Positions 46,832 to 58,891 of a DNA stretch of 64,000 nucleotides are shown here, in pieces (within the stretch, counting starts at the first letter, position 1; the number at the start of each line of letters is the position of its first letter). The notes below the pieces were generated by a model, which was not told the DNA's origin, made no database searches, and saw nothing but the letters and a program-made list of their open reading frames with translations. The stretch lies in contig NC_050476.1 of NCBI RefSeq assembly GCF_013373865.1, positions 7,476,501 to 7,540,500 on the forward strand. Reading direction: 5' to 3'. The DNA comes from Monomorium pharaonis (lineage: Eukaryota; Arthropoda; Insecta; Hymenoptera; Formicidae). The position numbers and the translations under genes are program-made.

Positions 46832-47821
46832 GTACATTTAACATAATTGATCGCGTATATCCAGCGCGAGACAGTTAAACAAAATATCTCGTTTTGTCAC
46901 GGTCTTTATCCACTTGCTTTTATTCGCAATATCGAGGTCGGGAATAAATTAATAGATATATTTTTTTAATGAAAAAAAAAACTTACTATCCAGTTTCCAC
47001 AAATGAGAGCGTTCTTGAAACTAATCCCGTCTTCCTTTAAAAAATTAATTTTTTAATCCATTCTGCTTCTTTAGAGAAAAAGTGCCGTTATTCTCTAAAG
47101 GAAATATAATTGAACGTGAAAATAATCAACTTTAAAACGAAGTTGTTAATTATAGAGAGGCAAGTTAATTTAGAAAACGTGAGCCTATTTACAACGGCGG
47201 AGCCTACGTCGTCAATTAATTAACAAGTCCCGATTTCACGTACATACAGGCAATTATGTCATCACGACCTGCTTGTTGACCGACCGTCAAACTAATCGTT
47301 CCTCCTTCGTTGAAATCTCGAATGACTCATGTGAAATTCTCCCTTGTGCCCAATAAATCGGGTATCGCGATAGTAGAAGAAAGGAATGTGCCGGATAGAA
47401 CCTTCGGGAGGGAAAGGACGCGTCCTTCGCGCAACGTGGCAAAAGTGGGCATCGGCGTTTACTTAGAAAGCGGTAAATCTTGCGCTCGACGCTCGTCATC
47501 GTCGTGTTTCCACGCGATAAGCAAAAGCGAATAGATGGGGACGCGGGGAGGACGGTACGAACATCCGTCACGTGCAAATCGGCTTCCATATGTGCTCAAC
47601 GCGCAAGCGATCGTTGGCATGCCGGTTGCGTTTGCGCTGCTTTATGCGTTGCGGCGTGCGCCCGCGAGAAACTTTACACCTACTTACATTCATGTTTTCA
47701 CAGCCAACTTTGGCATTGGCGACACCGGATTTACCTCGAATCGAGGTAATGCGCATTAGCATTAGACGGCGGCTACTGAAAGAAAACGCTGTGTGACGAA
47801 GTCTAGAGGATCCGCGGCACG
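46832..47821. other. Intergenic, nothing firm identified
   Basis: The second half (about 47280-47820) is GC-richer, with overlapping open frames on both strands that look like a composition effect; none has recognisable domains. Confidence 0.3.
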
Positions 47822-48703
47822 CGAATATAGGGCACTGATCATATTCCATATAAAATAATTGTACACGACCAGAATATTGTATACAAATAAATATTGTACA
47901 CGAAAAGAATTGTACGTGGAAAAACTGTGCACAAGAATTACCATATAAATGTCTTGAATTAAAAATTGCACACAGATATATTGTGCGTACAAAAACTGTC
48001 CACTATAATTATTTTGTAAAATATATTATAATTCAAAATTAAACGTTTAAATACTTTGAACGATCTTCGACATAACTAACATTTTAAAATATTAAAAAGC
48101 CTTTATTCAAAGTTAGTTCATTCTTTGCATTCAAAAGGCATTTAACCTCCGCACCAGATATGTTTTATATGTTTAATATTTGAGTATAATATATGAAAAA
48201 TGCGTAGAAAATAGCCGTGTACAATTTTTAATTCGTGAACAGTTTTTCCAATTTCAATTTTTTTACGTACGACTCGTTTGTGTACAATATTATTATTGTT
48301 TAATTTATTCGTGGAAAATATTATCAGTCTCGTGCAGAATATTGTACTGTACAATGTATTTTCTTTACAAATATTATTTTAAAGAAACTGTATAAAAAAT
48401 TTTAGTGCATAATATTTTTGTGTAAGAATATTTTGTTTAATTATTTTAATATTTTGAAATGTTAGTCGTGTCGAAAATGCACGTTCAAAGTATTTGTGTG
48501 TTTAATTTTAAAGTATAATATATTTTATAAAATAATTAGTGGACAGTTTTTTTTTACGCACGATATATCTGTGTGCAGTTTTTAGTTCAAGACATTTTTA
48601 TGATAATTCTCGTGCACGATTTTTTCACGGTATAATTTTTTGTGTACAATATTCTGATCGTGTACAATTATTTTGTGTAGAATATGATCAGTGACGAATA
48701 TAG
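47822..48703. mobile_element. Palindromic element with 8-9-bp target-site duplication (long family member)
   Basis: The element is about 47831-48695. It begins GGCACTGATCATATTC and ends GAATATGATCAGTGA, and CGAATATAG is duplicated immediately outside (47822-47830 and 48695-48703). The outer arms of about 180-200 bp are inverted (AATTGTACACGA, AAACTGTGCACAAGAATTA-like, AAACTGTCCACTA). The middle has further imperfect inverted segments. It shares termini with 41333-41651 but is about 2.7 times longer. No transposase is encoded. Confidence 0.88.
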
Positions 48704-49165
48704 ATCTGAATAATCTACATGAAGCTTTTATCGCCAAACTAATTAGAATTGCTAAACGTTTTCGATAACGATTTTATCTGAAAGCGGCATATAAAGTAAG
48801 ATGTGGCAAAAAGAGGACACGCCCTACCTCGACATCGAAAAAATTTGAAAAGTAAGTTTTGTTTGCAAACATGTGTTGTACAGTTTTACATGTACGAACG
48901 AACACGCGGAAACGAGCGGAGTAGGAACATGACATCGATAAAAAATCTATACAGGCGTAATTGCATTCCGGAATCGAGATCTTGTCAAAGATTTATTTGG
49001 TTTTATCGCGATATCATCTAAGATTATGCGTGTCGCGTGTCCACGCGAAGATAAGAGTGAGATTGCGGCCGATAATAACAGAGTAGTCAAGTAGAATTTT
49101 AAATCCCATGATTTCCAAATCAATACTTTAAAATTAAAAATTACGCGCGTACGTTTTATGTAACT

Positions 49166-49515
49166 TGCATGGAAAAAAAATATTGCTCTCAAATTGAAAC
49201 TTATGTATTCAAATTAACGCCATCATCGTTTCATATATGTACAAGCAACAATATATAATCTTCTTAGAAGAATTTGGAAATTTTGAATATCAAAATATTA
49301 TAGTCTTATTTCAATACTATAGTGTTACTTCAAGAATGTAATTGTTTTGATCATTTTATTTTAAGAAAATTATAATCTTTGATTTTCAATCTAACATTCT
49401 TTCCTTTCCATTCAAGAAAATTATTCTCAAATAACAAGGTTCAACCATATAAAATTTTCAAATAAAACTTCATTCAAGTAAATCTTTTTGACTTAACGCA
49501 ATATAATCTCATTTC
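49166..49515 (+). mobile_element. Interspersed element, copy 1, truncated
   Basis: It shares CTCAAATTGAAACTTATGTA, AAGCAACAATATATAATCTT and TTTTGACTTAACGCAATATA with copies at 49758, 51761 (inverted) and 53475. This copy stops at AATCTCATTTC, exactly where the TA-flanked MITE at 49518 begins. Confidence 0.75.
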
Positions 49516-49517
49516 TA

Positions 49518-49755
49518 CACGGAGAGAATATTCTCTTAAAATTTACCCTCAAAGTCTAGCAATTGTGGGATAATATATAACCTCAAGGAATTTTGCTATA
49601 TTTTTTAGTAAAATTTATACTTTTAATAAACTGTACTAAAAACATAGTAAATTTTACTATACTTTTAGTAAATTTTACTAAAAAGTATAATAAAATTCAT
49701 CAAGATCACACATTATTTCACAATTATTAGGTTTTGAGAGAAAATTCTCTCCGTG
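49518..49755. mobile_element. TA-flanked palindromic MITE, copy 2 of the CACGGAGA family
   Basis: The ends are CACGGAGAGAATATTCTC and GAGAGAAAATTCTCTCCGTG, flanked by TA. Arms share AAAATTTACCCTC-like and GCAATTGTGGGATAAT-like segments in inverted order, with short AGTAAATTTTACT-like repeats in the middle. It is related throughout to the copy at 27798-28081. It sits between two tandem copies of another element. Confidence 0.8.
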
Positions 49756-49757
49756 TA

Positions 49758-50190
49758 CACGAAAAAAAAATTACTCTCAAATTGAAACTTATGTATTCAA
49801 ATTATCCTTGTTTCACATATAAGCAACAATGTATAATCTTCTTAGAAGAATTTGAAAATCTTGAATTTCAAGATATTATAGTCTTATTTCAATACTATAA
49901 TTATTATTTTAAAAATATACTACAATTGTTTTGATAATTTTATTCTAAGAAAATTATAATCTTCGATTTGAACATGTATTTTACATTCAACATTTTTTCC
50001 TTTTCATTCAAGAAAATTATTCTTAAATAACAAGGCTTAACTATATAAAATTTTAAAATAAATCTTCATTCAAGTAAATCCTTTTGACTTAACGCGATAT
50101 AATCTCATTTCAAGAATATTCTCTTTTTTCTGTGTAGATTTCCGTTTTGAAACTAAATAAGACATTGTCAAATCAACAATAATATTCTTT
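49758..50190 (+). mobile_element. Interspersed element, copy 2
   Basis: Same family as 49166-49515 and in the same orientation, nearly full length. Relative to the copy at 51761-52192 it carries about 23 extra bases after CTCATTTCAAGA that resemble the end of the CACGGAGA MITE. Confidence 0.75.
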
Positions 50191-50831
50191 TGCTTTCTGG
50201 AGGCTCGCATCAGTCGAAATTAGCGCAGCCGTAGGAAAACTTTCAACAGAAACTTTATAATTAATTATTACAGCGAGATATGAAACCAATATGCGAGACG
50301 AAGCGCCCGCGCACGTGGCGCGCTCGCACGCGCGCACACATACACAACGCGCGACAAGCAACTGCCGTGCGCAGAGGGGCTCAGTCGGCGCACTGCGCAC
50401 CCGTACCGCGCAGGTCCCCGTAAAAAGCCGGGGGCGCGATTCCGCCGCGCCGTAGCTCTTCGGGATACCGCGCGCGTTCGCCGTTCGCCACGCTCCGCGC
50501 GCTCGCACGGTTTTGTACTCGGTGTATACCAAAGCACCTCTCGATCACCGAATCCGTTCTTCCACGCCGGCGAGAGGACGGTGACGCACGTATATACAAC
50601 GCACACCGGCGCGCGCGACCGATCCTCGTCGTCGTGATCCCGAGGATAAACCTCCTCCCCCGCGCGCGCGCGCGCGAGAGATCCTTCCCGTAGGATCCGA
50701 GAGGAATTCTCTCTCTTTCACCTTCACCGCGAAATCCGATCCGGGGAGGGAGGTCGAGAGTGGTGCGCATTGTGTTGCCTTTGGTTGTCAAGTGGTGTAA
50801 ACAAAAGGAGGACCAGGAACGAGAGGGAACG
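50191..50831 (+). promoter_or_regulatory. GC- and CpG-rich promoter and 5' UTR candidate
   Basis: A strongly CpG-rich block begins at about 50280, with alternating CG runs near 50660-50690, and leads directly into the signal-peptide exon at 50832. The bases just before that ATG form a plausible leader (GAACGAGAGGGAACG). The long minus-strand frames here (for example 50381-50959) reflect base composition. Confidence 0.5.
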
Positions 50832-50883
50832 ATGCTGCCGCCGCGAATACTCGGTCTCCTGGTGCTTCTCCTCGCCGTGCAAG
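50832..50883 (+). CDS. First coding exon (signal peptide) of a gene continuing beyond the window
   Basis: ATG opens MLPPRILGLLVLLLAVQ, a classic short signal peptide, and the exon ends at CAAG|GTGAGC in phase 1. The DIP-like gene in this window also has a signal-peptide exon ending in phase 1 before a glycine codon, so another secreted or Ig-superfamily gene on + is plausible. No downstream exon was recognised in the remaining 13 kb, which would then be intron. The identity of the gene is unknown. Confidence 0.6.
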
Positions 50884-51540
50884 GTGAGCCTCTTTTCTTC
50901 TCGATCCCGTGGCTGCTCCGCTTAATCCACGTCCGTTCGTTCGCGGACGGGACCGACAAGTTGTTGAATTATTTTAAAAGGCGGGGAACGAGAGATCGCC
51001 TCGCCTCGGATCGTTTGAATTTCGTAGCCTCTCGCGATAACGCACTTCTCTAAACAGAGACTTTGACATTTGAAACACAATTTATCTATGATAAGGATTT
51101 ATCTGCCCGCTTATCCCCTTCGGAATGTTTACCGTGTGACGCGCCGGGGAAAATCAAACGTTTTTATTTTCGCGCCGTTATCCGGGCGCGCTTTAACATA
51201 TATGTTGTTCCCGCGATGTAAAAATAAAATAAAAAATCGATTCGCATTTTATTACCTTTTTTTTCCTCCACGAAGGTGTGCGCGAGACGTGTAAGTGCGT
51301 GGATAAACGGCGGATGGCGTGATTCCTTGCATCTAACATCAATTAGGATCAATTCGCATATTTAACGTCAGTTAATTCAACATCAATTAGGATCGATTGG
51401 CATCGCCGATTATAATATAGACCGAAGTGAGACTAGGAAATAATGCATGCTCCGCTGAGGCTTGCCGAGCAAAGATGCACACCGTGAAAACGTGCGTGTA
51501 TTAAAATTACACGGGCATAAGAGGTCTATACAAAATCACC
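50884..51540. other. Putative first intron, proximal part
   Basis: No exon or repeat pair was recognised except a short duplicated ACATCAATTAGGATC phrase near 51337 and 51380. Confidence 0.3.
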
Positions 51541-51695
51541 GTTCTACAATGCGACGCCGTGCGTCGCGATCGGATATCGGAACGCATAAGCCGATGGTCC
51601 AATGAGAGAATTTCTTTTCCGAAAATGCAATTCTCTCATTGGACCATCGGCGTTACGATATCCGACTGCGACATACGACGTGTTGTAGAATTCGC
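51541..51695. repeat. 155-bp hairpin-forming inverted repeat
   Basis: The left arm (TTCTACAA, GTCGC, GGATATCG, then CCGATGGTCCAATGAGAGAA) and the right arm mirror each other through a loop of about 15 bases near 51617. The central block of about 25 bases (GATGGTCCAATGAGAGAATT) is perfectly inverted. It may be a tiny MITE or a transcribed intronic hairpin. No target-site duplication was identified. Confidence 0.7.
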
Positions 51696-51715
51696 CTCAT
51701 TAACGCACAGAAAAA

Positions 51716-52345
51716 AAAGTAATATAGCCAATAACATATGTAATTGCGGGCTGCCAACTACACGGAAAAAAAGAATATTCTTGTTTTGACAATATCTCCA
51801 GTTTCAAAACGGAAATCTTGAAATGAGATTATATCGCGTTAAATCAAAAAGATTTACTTCAATGAAGATTTATGTCAAAATTTTATGTAGTTTAATCAAG
51901 AAAATAATATTCTTGTTATGTAAGAATAATTTTCTTGAATGGAAAAGAAAAAATATTGGATAGAAGAAAATACTACATGTGTAAATCGAAGATTATAGTT
52001 TTGTTAGAATAAAATTATCAAAACAATTATATTACATTCTTGAAATAACACTTATAGTATTGAAATAAACTTATAATATTTTAAAATTCAAGATTTTCAA
52101 ATTCTTCTAAGAAGATTATATATTGTTGCTTACATATGATCGCGTTAATTTGAATACATAAGTTTCAATTTGAGAGTAACTTTTTCTCCGCGTACATAAA
52201 ATACTCAATACAATAATATTTACTGTTAATGCAAGCACAATGTTGATACTGCAATAGCACATATTATTGTATTGAGTATATCTGTGGTTGGCAGCCCGCA
52301 ACTACACATCTTATTGGATATATTGCATTTTTTTTTTTTTCAGTG
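51716..52345. mobile_element. Palindromic MITE interrupted by another element
   Basis: The termini CACAGAAAAAAAAG and TTTTTTTTCAGTG match the copy at 45990-46191. The inner arms GCGGGCTGCCAAC and GTTGGCAGCCCGC and the ACTCAATACAATAATAT blocks are the same. The element is split after CTGCCAAC-TA by the insertion at 51761-52192 and resumes at CATAAAATACTC. Confidence 0.9.
51761..52192 (-). mobile_element. Interspersed element, copy 3, nested and inverted
   Basis: The ends are CACGGAAAAAAAG and CTTTTTCTCCGCG, flanked by TA on both sides. The interior is the inverse of the copies at 49166 and 49758. Because an uninterrupted host copy exists at 45990-46191, the boundaries and the TA duplication are directly demonstrated. 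Confidence 0.9.
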
Positions 52346-53474
52346 CGGAGACGGGTATACGTTCCGTCGTAAATCGCGGGATTCCCACCCTTGTTACTCG
52401 CCTAACTTCACATACCTCTTTTTGCAACGTGCATGGCGAGAGCCAACCAAGTGCGCGCTTGGAACCCTTCATTTATTATCGCGCCACAAAGGCGCCCGTC
52501 GCGTTCTGTAACGTACACCCGCGTTTAGAGGCGCACGTTGCCCTGGCATTCTAACGATATGGCGTGGAATAGATCGCGGTAACAGGGCATCATTACGCGG
52601 CAGCGTAGCGCGAAAAGGGGAACGGCAGTACCGATCTCCGTCTCTCTCTCTCTTTCTCTCTCCGCCCGCCGTCTCATTACTCGCACGGCAAAAATCGAGA
52701 TTGCGCACCGGCGGCGGCGTGCGGCATTGTCGATCGATCCCTCACATGGCGAATCGCGAAAAATCACTCGCGCACTCGTCGACGCGCGAAAATAAGCGTT
52801 CTGTCTCGAGGAATAGACGGACGGACGTGAGCCCGTCGAACGTTTCGCTTCTAAGAAACCTCGCTGCTATCGCACTTCCAATCTACGTCTGCCTATAGAG
52901 CCGTATTTCAATCTATATTAAACGTCTATTTAAGACGGTTAAAAAGTGTTTTTTTTTTGTTTTTATTTTAAAGGCATAGGTATGTCAAAACCGGTTCATC
53001 TTATCGATCCACGTTAACGATCATGGTAATGTAATTAGTGTTAAAAACCTGTAATTTAGACCCGTTTTCTTTCGCTTCTTGGAAGTCAAAAATACCGTAG
53101 CGTAGCCGAAATGAGAAATTGCAAAGTGCGAAACAGAAAGAGAGGTGTAACATCTTCCGTACGAACAGTTGCGGGCAACAATGGCCGTTATTGTGCCGCT
53201 AATCGGCGAGCACGTCGTGATCGCACGCCGCGGAAGAAGCAATTACGCATTTAAAAAAAAGCTTAATTACGCTTCCTGGTGTACCTACGCACCGGAAGAC
53301 ATCGCGGTCGCGCCAGGGCGAGTCGGTCGCGTCACTGGGAATTGATCGTCAAGTCGCAGAACGGTATTGATCGCGTTAATTCGACTCGGCCAAAATCGCA
53401 AGCCAAATTTATAAAGAAAACTTGTGAAGCACACTGAAAAAAAAAAGATCGGGTAGAACAAATAAAGCCTCTGC
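52346..53474. other. Putative intron, no gene identified
   Basis: Host-like DNA with a CT-rich run near 52638-52662. Frames on both strands at 52272-52767 overlap the MITE and a GC-rich stretch and show no domains. Confidence 0.3.
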
Positions 53475-53879
53475 TATAGGAAAAAAATTACTCCCAAATT
53501 GAAACTTATGTATTTAAATTGACGCCATCATTGTTTCATATATAAGCAACAATATATAATCTTTTTAGAATTTGAAAATCTTGAATTTTGAAATATTATT
53601 AATCTTATTTTAATACTATAAGTGTTATTTCAAGAATATAATGTAGAAATATAATGTAGAAAATTATAATCTTCGATTTAAACATGTAGTATTTTCTTCT
53701 ATCTAATATTTTTTCTTTTCCATTCAAGAAAATTATTTTCAAATAACAAGGTTTAACTATATAAAATTTTCAAATAAATTTTTATTCAAGTTAATCTTTT
53801 TGACTTAATGCAATATTATCTCATTTCAAGATTTTCGTTTTGAAACTAAATATATTGTCAAAACAACAATTTTTTTCTG
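53475..53879 (+). mobile_element. Interspersed element, copy 4
   Basis: Same family as the copies at 49166, 49758 and 51761: CAAATTGAAACTTATGTAT, AAGCAACAATATATAATCTT, TTTTGACTTAATGCAATATT and TTTCGTTTTGAAACTAAATA occur in the same order. The right end is TTTTTTTCTGA; the left end is poorly defined. Confidence 0.75.
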
Positions 53880-54165
53880 AGTTGAGTGAATTTGGTTACG
53901 TCAATCGAATCAAATTAAGATAAAAATTTAATCTGTTCAACAATCTAATGTAAGAGTTTTAGCTAAAAAATTTAGTTAAAAGTAAAACAACTAAAATGTA
54001 GTTATATTCTTTGAGCTATGATAAAGGTTGATTTAACTGCGTTGAATTGTTCGACTATTATTCCAGAGTTAAAATTACTTATATTATGAGTAATTTTGAT
54101 TAATCGGTCAATTCAACGCAGTCTTTGTCTAATATAACTGTATTTTCAGTTCATTTGGTACAATA
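53880..54165. mobile_element. Candidate palindromic element
   Basis: AACTGCGTTGAATTG at about 54032 is inverted as CAATTCAACGCAGTC at about 54111. The AAAATTACT arms flank a centre near 54080. The outer limits are uncertain. Confidence 0.5.
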
Positions 54166-57100
54166 AGATGTTACAAGAACATAAAAATCATGTTGCAAGA
54201 AAAGCATCTAGTTTGCCATATGCAACTCTGAAATTACGTTCGTTTAACTCGATTTTATTTGCTAATATCGATCTTTTTTTATAGTACCACAAATATACGC
54301 AAAAATCGACGTTCTTTTTTTTTAAACAGATTTTCAAGAAAACTGTTTACTCTCCATTTTAGAATAATTAATACAATTTGAATAAATAATAAAGACCATA
54401 TAAAAGAATTTTCATTATCAAATCGGTAAGAAATTTTTATTTATCATAAGTATATTCTCGATAAGTTTCACATCAAAAGATTCCGGGTCAGAAATACAAC
54501 AGTATATAATGTAGGGAACTGTTTTTTTTTTATGTGCAATATCCACTTCCGCACGATCATCTAGCAACCATTTCGCTCACGCCTCGTTTCCGCTTGCCCC
54601 GTCGCGATTACGTAATTCGCCATTAAAAATTGAAAGGGTATCTGGCCGTACTTAGGGCCCGCAATTCTCGAGGAGGGATTCTCGCAGTTGTCGTCGCAGA
54701 GTCCGGGCAAAAAGTGCGTTTCGCCGAGGAGAATTCCATTGATAGTGCTCCACGTGAGGTACCGCGAAGAAGCGTGGCCTGTCGGGGAACCAGTGGCGAT
54801 GCCTGAATGGCCCGAAAATAAGATGAACGAGACCGCTCGCCGAGGCGGAGGCGGCGGTGAAATACACGGGGCGAGGGAAGGGAAGAGGGCGGGCGGAGGG
54901 AGAAAGACCGGCCAGGTGAACCGCGTGTTTCAGGTAGGAGAGGAGAAGGCAGATGGTTGGTTCGTCCGATGGCCGGTCGATAGCGAGAAGTTGGACATTC
55001 ACAGCTTTCTGGTAGTAAATGTTCGCTGCTCCTCGCAGGAGAGAGGAGGCTGCTCGTCCACGCGGCCTCTTCTCTCCGCGACGCGTATTGGACGCTGTGC
55101 TCTCCGTTTTATTCTCTTTTTTTTTTTACAATAATAGAAGCGGCTACCTTTTCTTAAGGACCACCGCCACAGACACTCGCCGACACCCCGTTTCGTGCGT
55201 GACTGCGATTGTGAAGAGCCTGTCCGAGCTTGTAGACGAATTAGGAAATGGGGATTAGGAAATAACCGGAATACATACCTGTCCTTCGTTATTGAGCCTT
55301 GAACGAGCTAGCACGAAGTAACAAGGAAAATAGATCAACCATGACGGGCTACTCGTTACTCGAGTTTTTTTTAATATTTTTGTGGCTGCAGATTTTTGTT
55401 GTTTTTGTTTGAATTTTAAAGAAATTTTATAATTCCTTTTTTTCCCGAGGAAAATGAGAAATATAAAGTTAACTAAGTTATAATTGTGGAATAAATAGCA
55501 ATGTTTTTTTTTAATGCGTAGTAGTTAAATCAAAATGTAGTAACATAGTTATAATTGCCCATTTATTAGATAAAACTACAATTAATAATTTAAAGAGTGT
55601 TAATTGCTTATTAACAAATAAATAATGAGAATCAATTATATTTACGATATTATTTAACTTTATGTTACGGTATTAAAGCATCGTACCGCAATTAACTCCG
55701 ATTAGACAAAATTAACTGCATCTGTTTATAGTCTATAATCATTACAGTTATTTTTTTTTATGTCATTATACAGTTATTTTGTGAGGATAAGATAATTTTT
55801 TTTATGACGACAGTCTTCAACAATTTTGTAGACCGATTGAGAATCGATATCTTCGTGAAAGAGAGAACTTTGTGCAGTCTTGTTGTGTTACAACGGCGCC
55901 AAGAGCACGATAAGATCTAAGTTCAACGCACGGGTGATACGGAACTGATAGTAACTGAAAGAGAGCGACGACAAAGTGTCGCGATTGGTTCTTCAAGGAC
56001 TGACTCAAATTTGAATTGGTGATTCGATCCTACTGATGATACGAGACAACGCACAATCGGCAATACGATAATTTGGGGGCAATTCTGAATTATCATTTGC
56101 GAATTATTCTCTCGATCGCTGTCGTAATCCCGCTATGAAATTTAACTCGTCCGGTTTGTCATTACGTGCGACCCACATTGGTTTATGGAACGAAGACAAA
56201 AGCCAGGCGCCTTTAAAGCCAAACTGACGCCACGTTCGGCCATCGACACGTGTCAGCATTGGATTTGAAAAATTCGCAAAATATGACAAAATGTTATCCT
56301 TTACTTTGTATTGAAACAGGTAACCAAAAAATCGACAATTTCCAACATAAACTGACAAATCCTTTCTGTCTAATTTTTGAAATGGTAGGAATATTCCTGA
56401 AAGTTTGTAAAATTTCTTTTCACCATCAGGAATTTAAGAAGTTAGAAATCTAGCTACCAAGCCTTCATAAATCTAATTCGTAAATCACTATCCATTTATG
56501 TGTCGAAGGTTGCGGGCAATAACGGGTCTCCCTTTCGCAACGAGGCGGTTCGTTTCTTTTTTTTTTTTGAAATACCGAACCGCGGAGGAAAAAGAGGAAA
56601 AGCCGGTTGCACAAGATAAAATACGCGTGTGATACGCGAACACGCGTCGCGTATCGTGCGTTTGCGCAAGCAGATAGATGGCCACAAGGATCCTCGTCGT
56701 TTCTCCTTGAATCGCTCGTTATTCTCCTTCCGCTGCGCCACCGATCCGTGAAGAGAAATTTAAGGGTCAATATAAATGAGCTGCGATATTAACGACGACG
56801 CGGCCGAGCTCCGCGTTGCTCGTCGACGCCTACAAACGCGAGAGAATTTGTCGAACAGCGTGACTCTCCCCCTCCACTCCCCCCTCCCTCATTCCTGGCA
56901 TACATTGTCACCAATCTATTTTGTTCCGTTTTATGTTTATGTTTATGCGAATACGATCTTGTTAGCGTATTTTTCCGATAGCGTATCGCGAAACGTTTAT
57001 CTGTAACAGAATCCTCTTGTGGTGCAGAATGACTTGTGGTCATTTTTATATCGCGGCGATAAAATTTTAACGCGGCGTTTCCCCCGACTATCCTTGGCAT

Positions 57101-58891
57101 TTAGCGGACGGTCCGAATTAAAACCCTAATTTTTAAACGTGAACGAAACTTTTAGGAATTCAGCAATCATTCGTTTACGTAATGCACAGCCGTGTGTATA
57201 TGAAAAAAAAAGAAATTCCAGTTTAGAGGATACGTGTGGCGCGACAATTTTTCTTCTCATTTTTATCTGATCGCGAGATGTAATTATGCGGACGTGACGA
57301 ACGTATATATTTTACGCGCATACAAACTTCGTTATACATATATTTACATTCGCGGCTTTCTTGCGATGATGGGTGTGCCCCGCGCGCGCTTTTCTTCGCG
57401 GGAATATACACGTGTCGCATACGAATACATAAGGATTACGTCACAAGCACGCGAGAGTTTAGCCCGTTAATTAAGTAATTGGGCTTGATGGGGCCGAGGG
57501 GAAAGGAAAGCTGCTGCATGGGAGGCCAACCCGCATGAGAAAAAGCCGTTTCTGTCCGCGCGCGTATACCTTCGGTCGGTCTCGCCTCTTCCGCTTTCTC
57601 AGAGGCTCTCCCCCGGGAAAGATGCTACTATAATCGCCGTATACCTGAGCTCGCCACTCGTTAGGAAGTGTGTGAGATTTGAGTCAGCCGGACTTTTACC
57701 GTCCATAAGTTTGTCAGTTCAGTCAGCGTACGGGACACAGCTGGCCTTTAACTTTGAGTCTTTGGCTCTCGCACCTTATAACCGTGCCGTAAATTTTTCG
57801 TATTCGGCTGGTGTATTTACGCAAAGTACAGAACATCTCGTTTCTTTGACGATCTCGTCGCTGTCCATCAATCGTCCATTTGCAAATTTATGGAAATAGC
57901 AGTACAGTCGTCGGATGACTATGCTTCTTTTACTTCGTGGAAAAACTCGAGAATTTCGTAGATAAAATCGTCACTTCTCGTTGTATAATCGCCTCCGAGG
58001 GAATTACGTCATTAACATACGGGTATAAAAAAAAAGAAAAACAGATATATGGAAATGACAACTACTTCGAGTGAGAAAAATTAATGATAGCCGCGCGAAT
58101 AGGTTTACTTTCGAAAACGTCAATTTAATGTCTCTCATTTGGCACGAGGTAGCACGTTAATTAATAACCCAGGCATTGCCAACGCCCAGGTAATAACATT
58201 TTATGCGCGCGGCTTGCTCAACGCCTAGGAAAATTCAAGGAATGCGATTATCGGTCTTCGGAACTGCGATTGCTCAGGCGCAGGGTCGCGCTTCGTCTTT
58301 CGCGTTGCATAACGCGAAACGTTTTTACATCGCCGTGTCCAATCCCCCGTTCCTCGGCGACTCGAAGTGCAAGGCGGCACTACTTTTTTTTTTCCATGCC
58401 CGCCGCCGAGTGGGAGCGCGATAAAGTTAACATATTTACATAAGAATCCTTATCGCGCGGCAGCCCGCGTCCGCGAGGTGTCTGGCGGTCTTTCAAGTGC
58501 GCTGATGTTTACTGTTAAAATTAGCGCGCAATTAATCGCGCGATTAATACCGATTAATGGCCACTGGTCACCGAGCTACCGTGGCGAGAGGAAGCTCCGT
58601 TGCGAAGGGACGTTCTCCGTCGAGACGCTTTCGATGCCACGATTCTTTCGCCGCCTTTGACTTCTCTCGCATGCACAAGCCGATAGCCCGGGCGTTATTA
58701 CGCAACCTTCCGCGTTACGTAATTGCCATCCGCATGGAATATTTGTAATAGTATCGAGTTTCGCGCTGTTTAACACCATCGACGCCTGCTGATGCGCGTT
58801 TTGATCTTTGCACGGCGTGTATTTTTTGTGTAAACTACATATATAGTCTCGAGAAATAAATACCGAGTATTTAGCGAGAAAATCGTCTCTC
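54166..58891. other. Putative intron or intergenic DNA, no gene identified
   Basis: I read this for Ig-type exons, tRNA-like boxes and domain-bearing frames and saw none. GC-rich patches at about 54640-55100, 56500-56900 and 58200-58720 give long random frames on both strands. A diverged pair of GTTATAATTG phrases lies at about 55480 and 55547. Confidence 0.35.

Noticed and set aside
50381..50959. 192-codon minus-strand frame
   Set aside because: Lies in CpG-rich DNA opposite a better-supported signal-peptide exon and has no domain.
54652..55134. Opposing frames of 116 and 148 codons
   Set aside because: GC-rich low-complexity stretch (GGCGG and GAGGG runs); no domain and no consistent splice signals.
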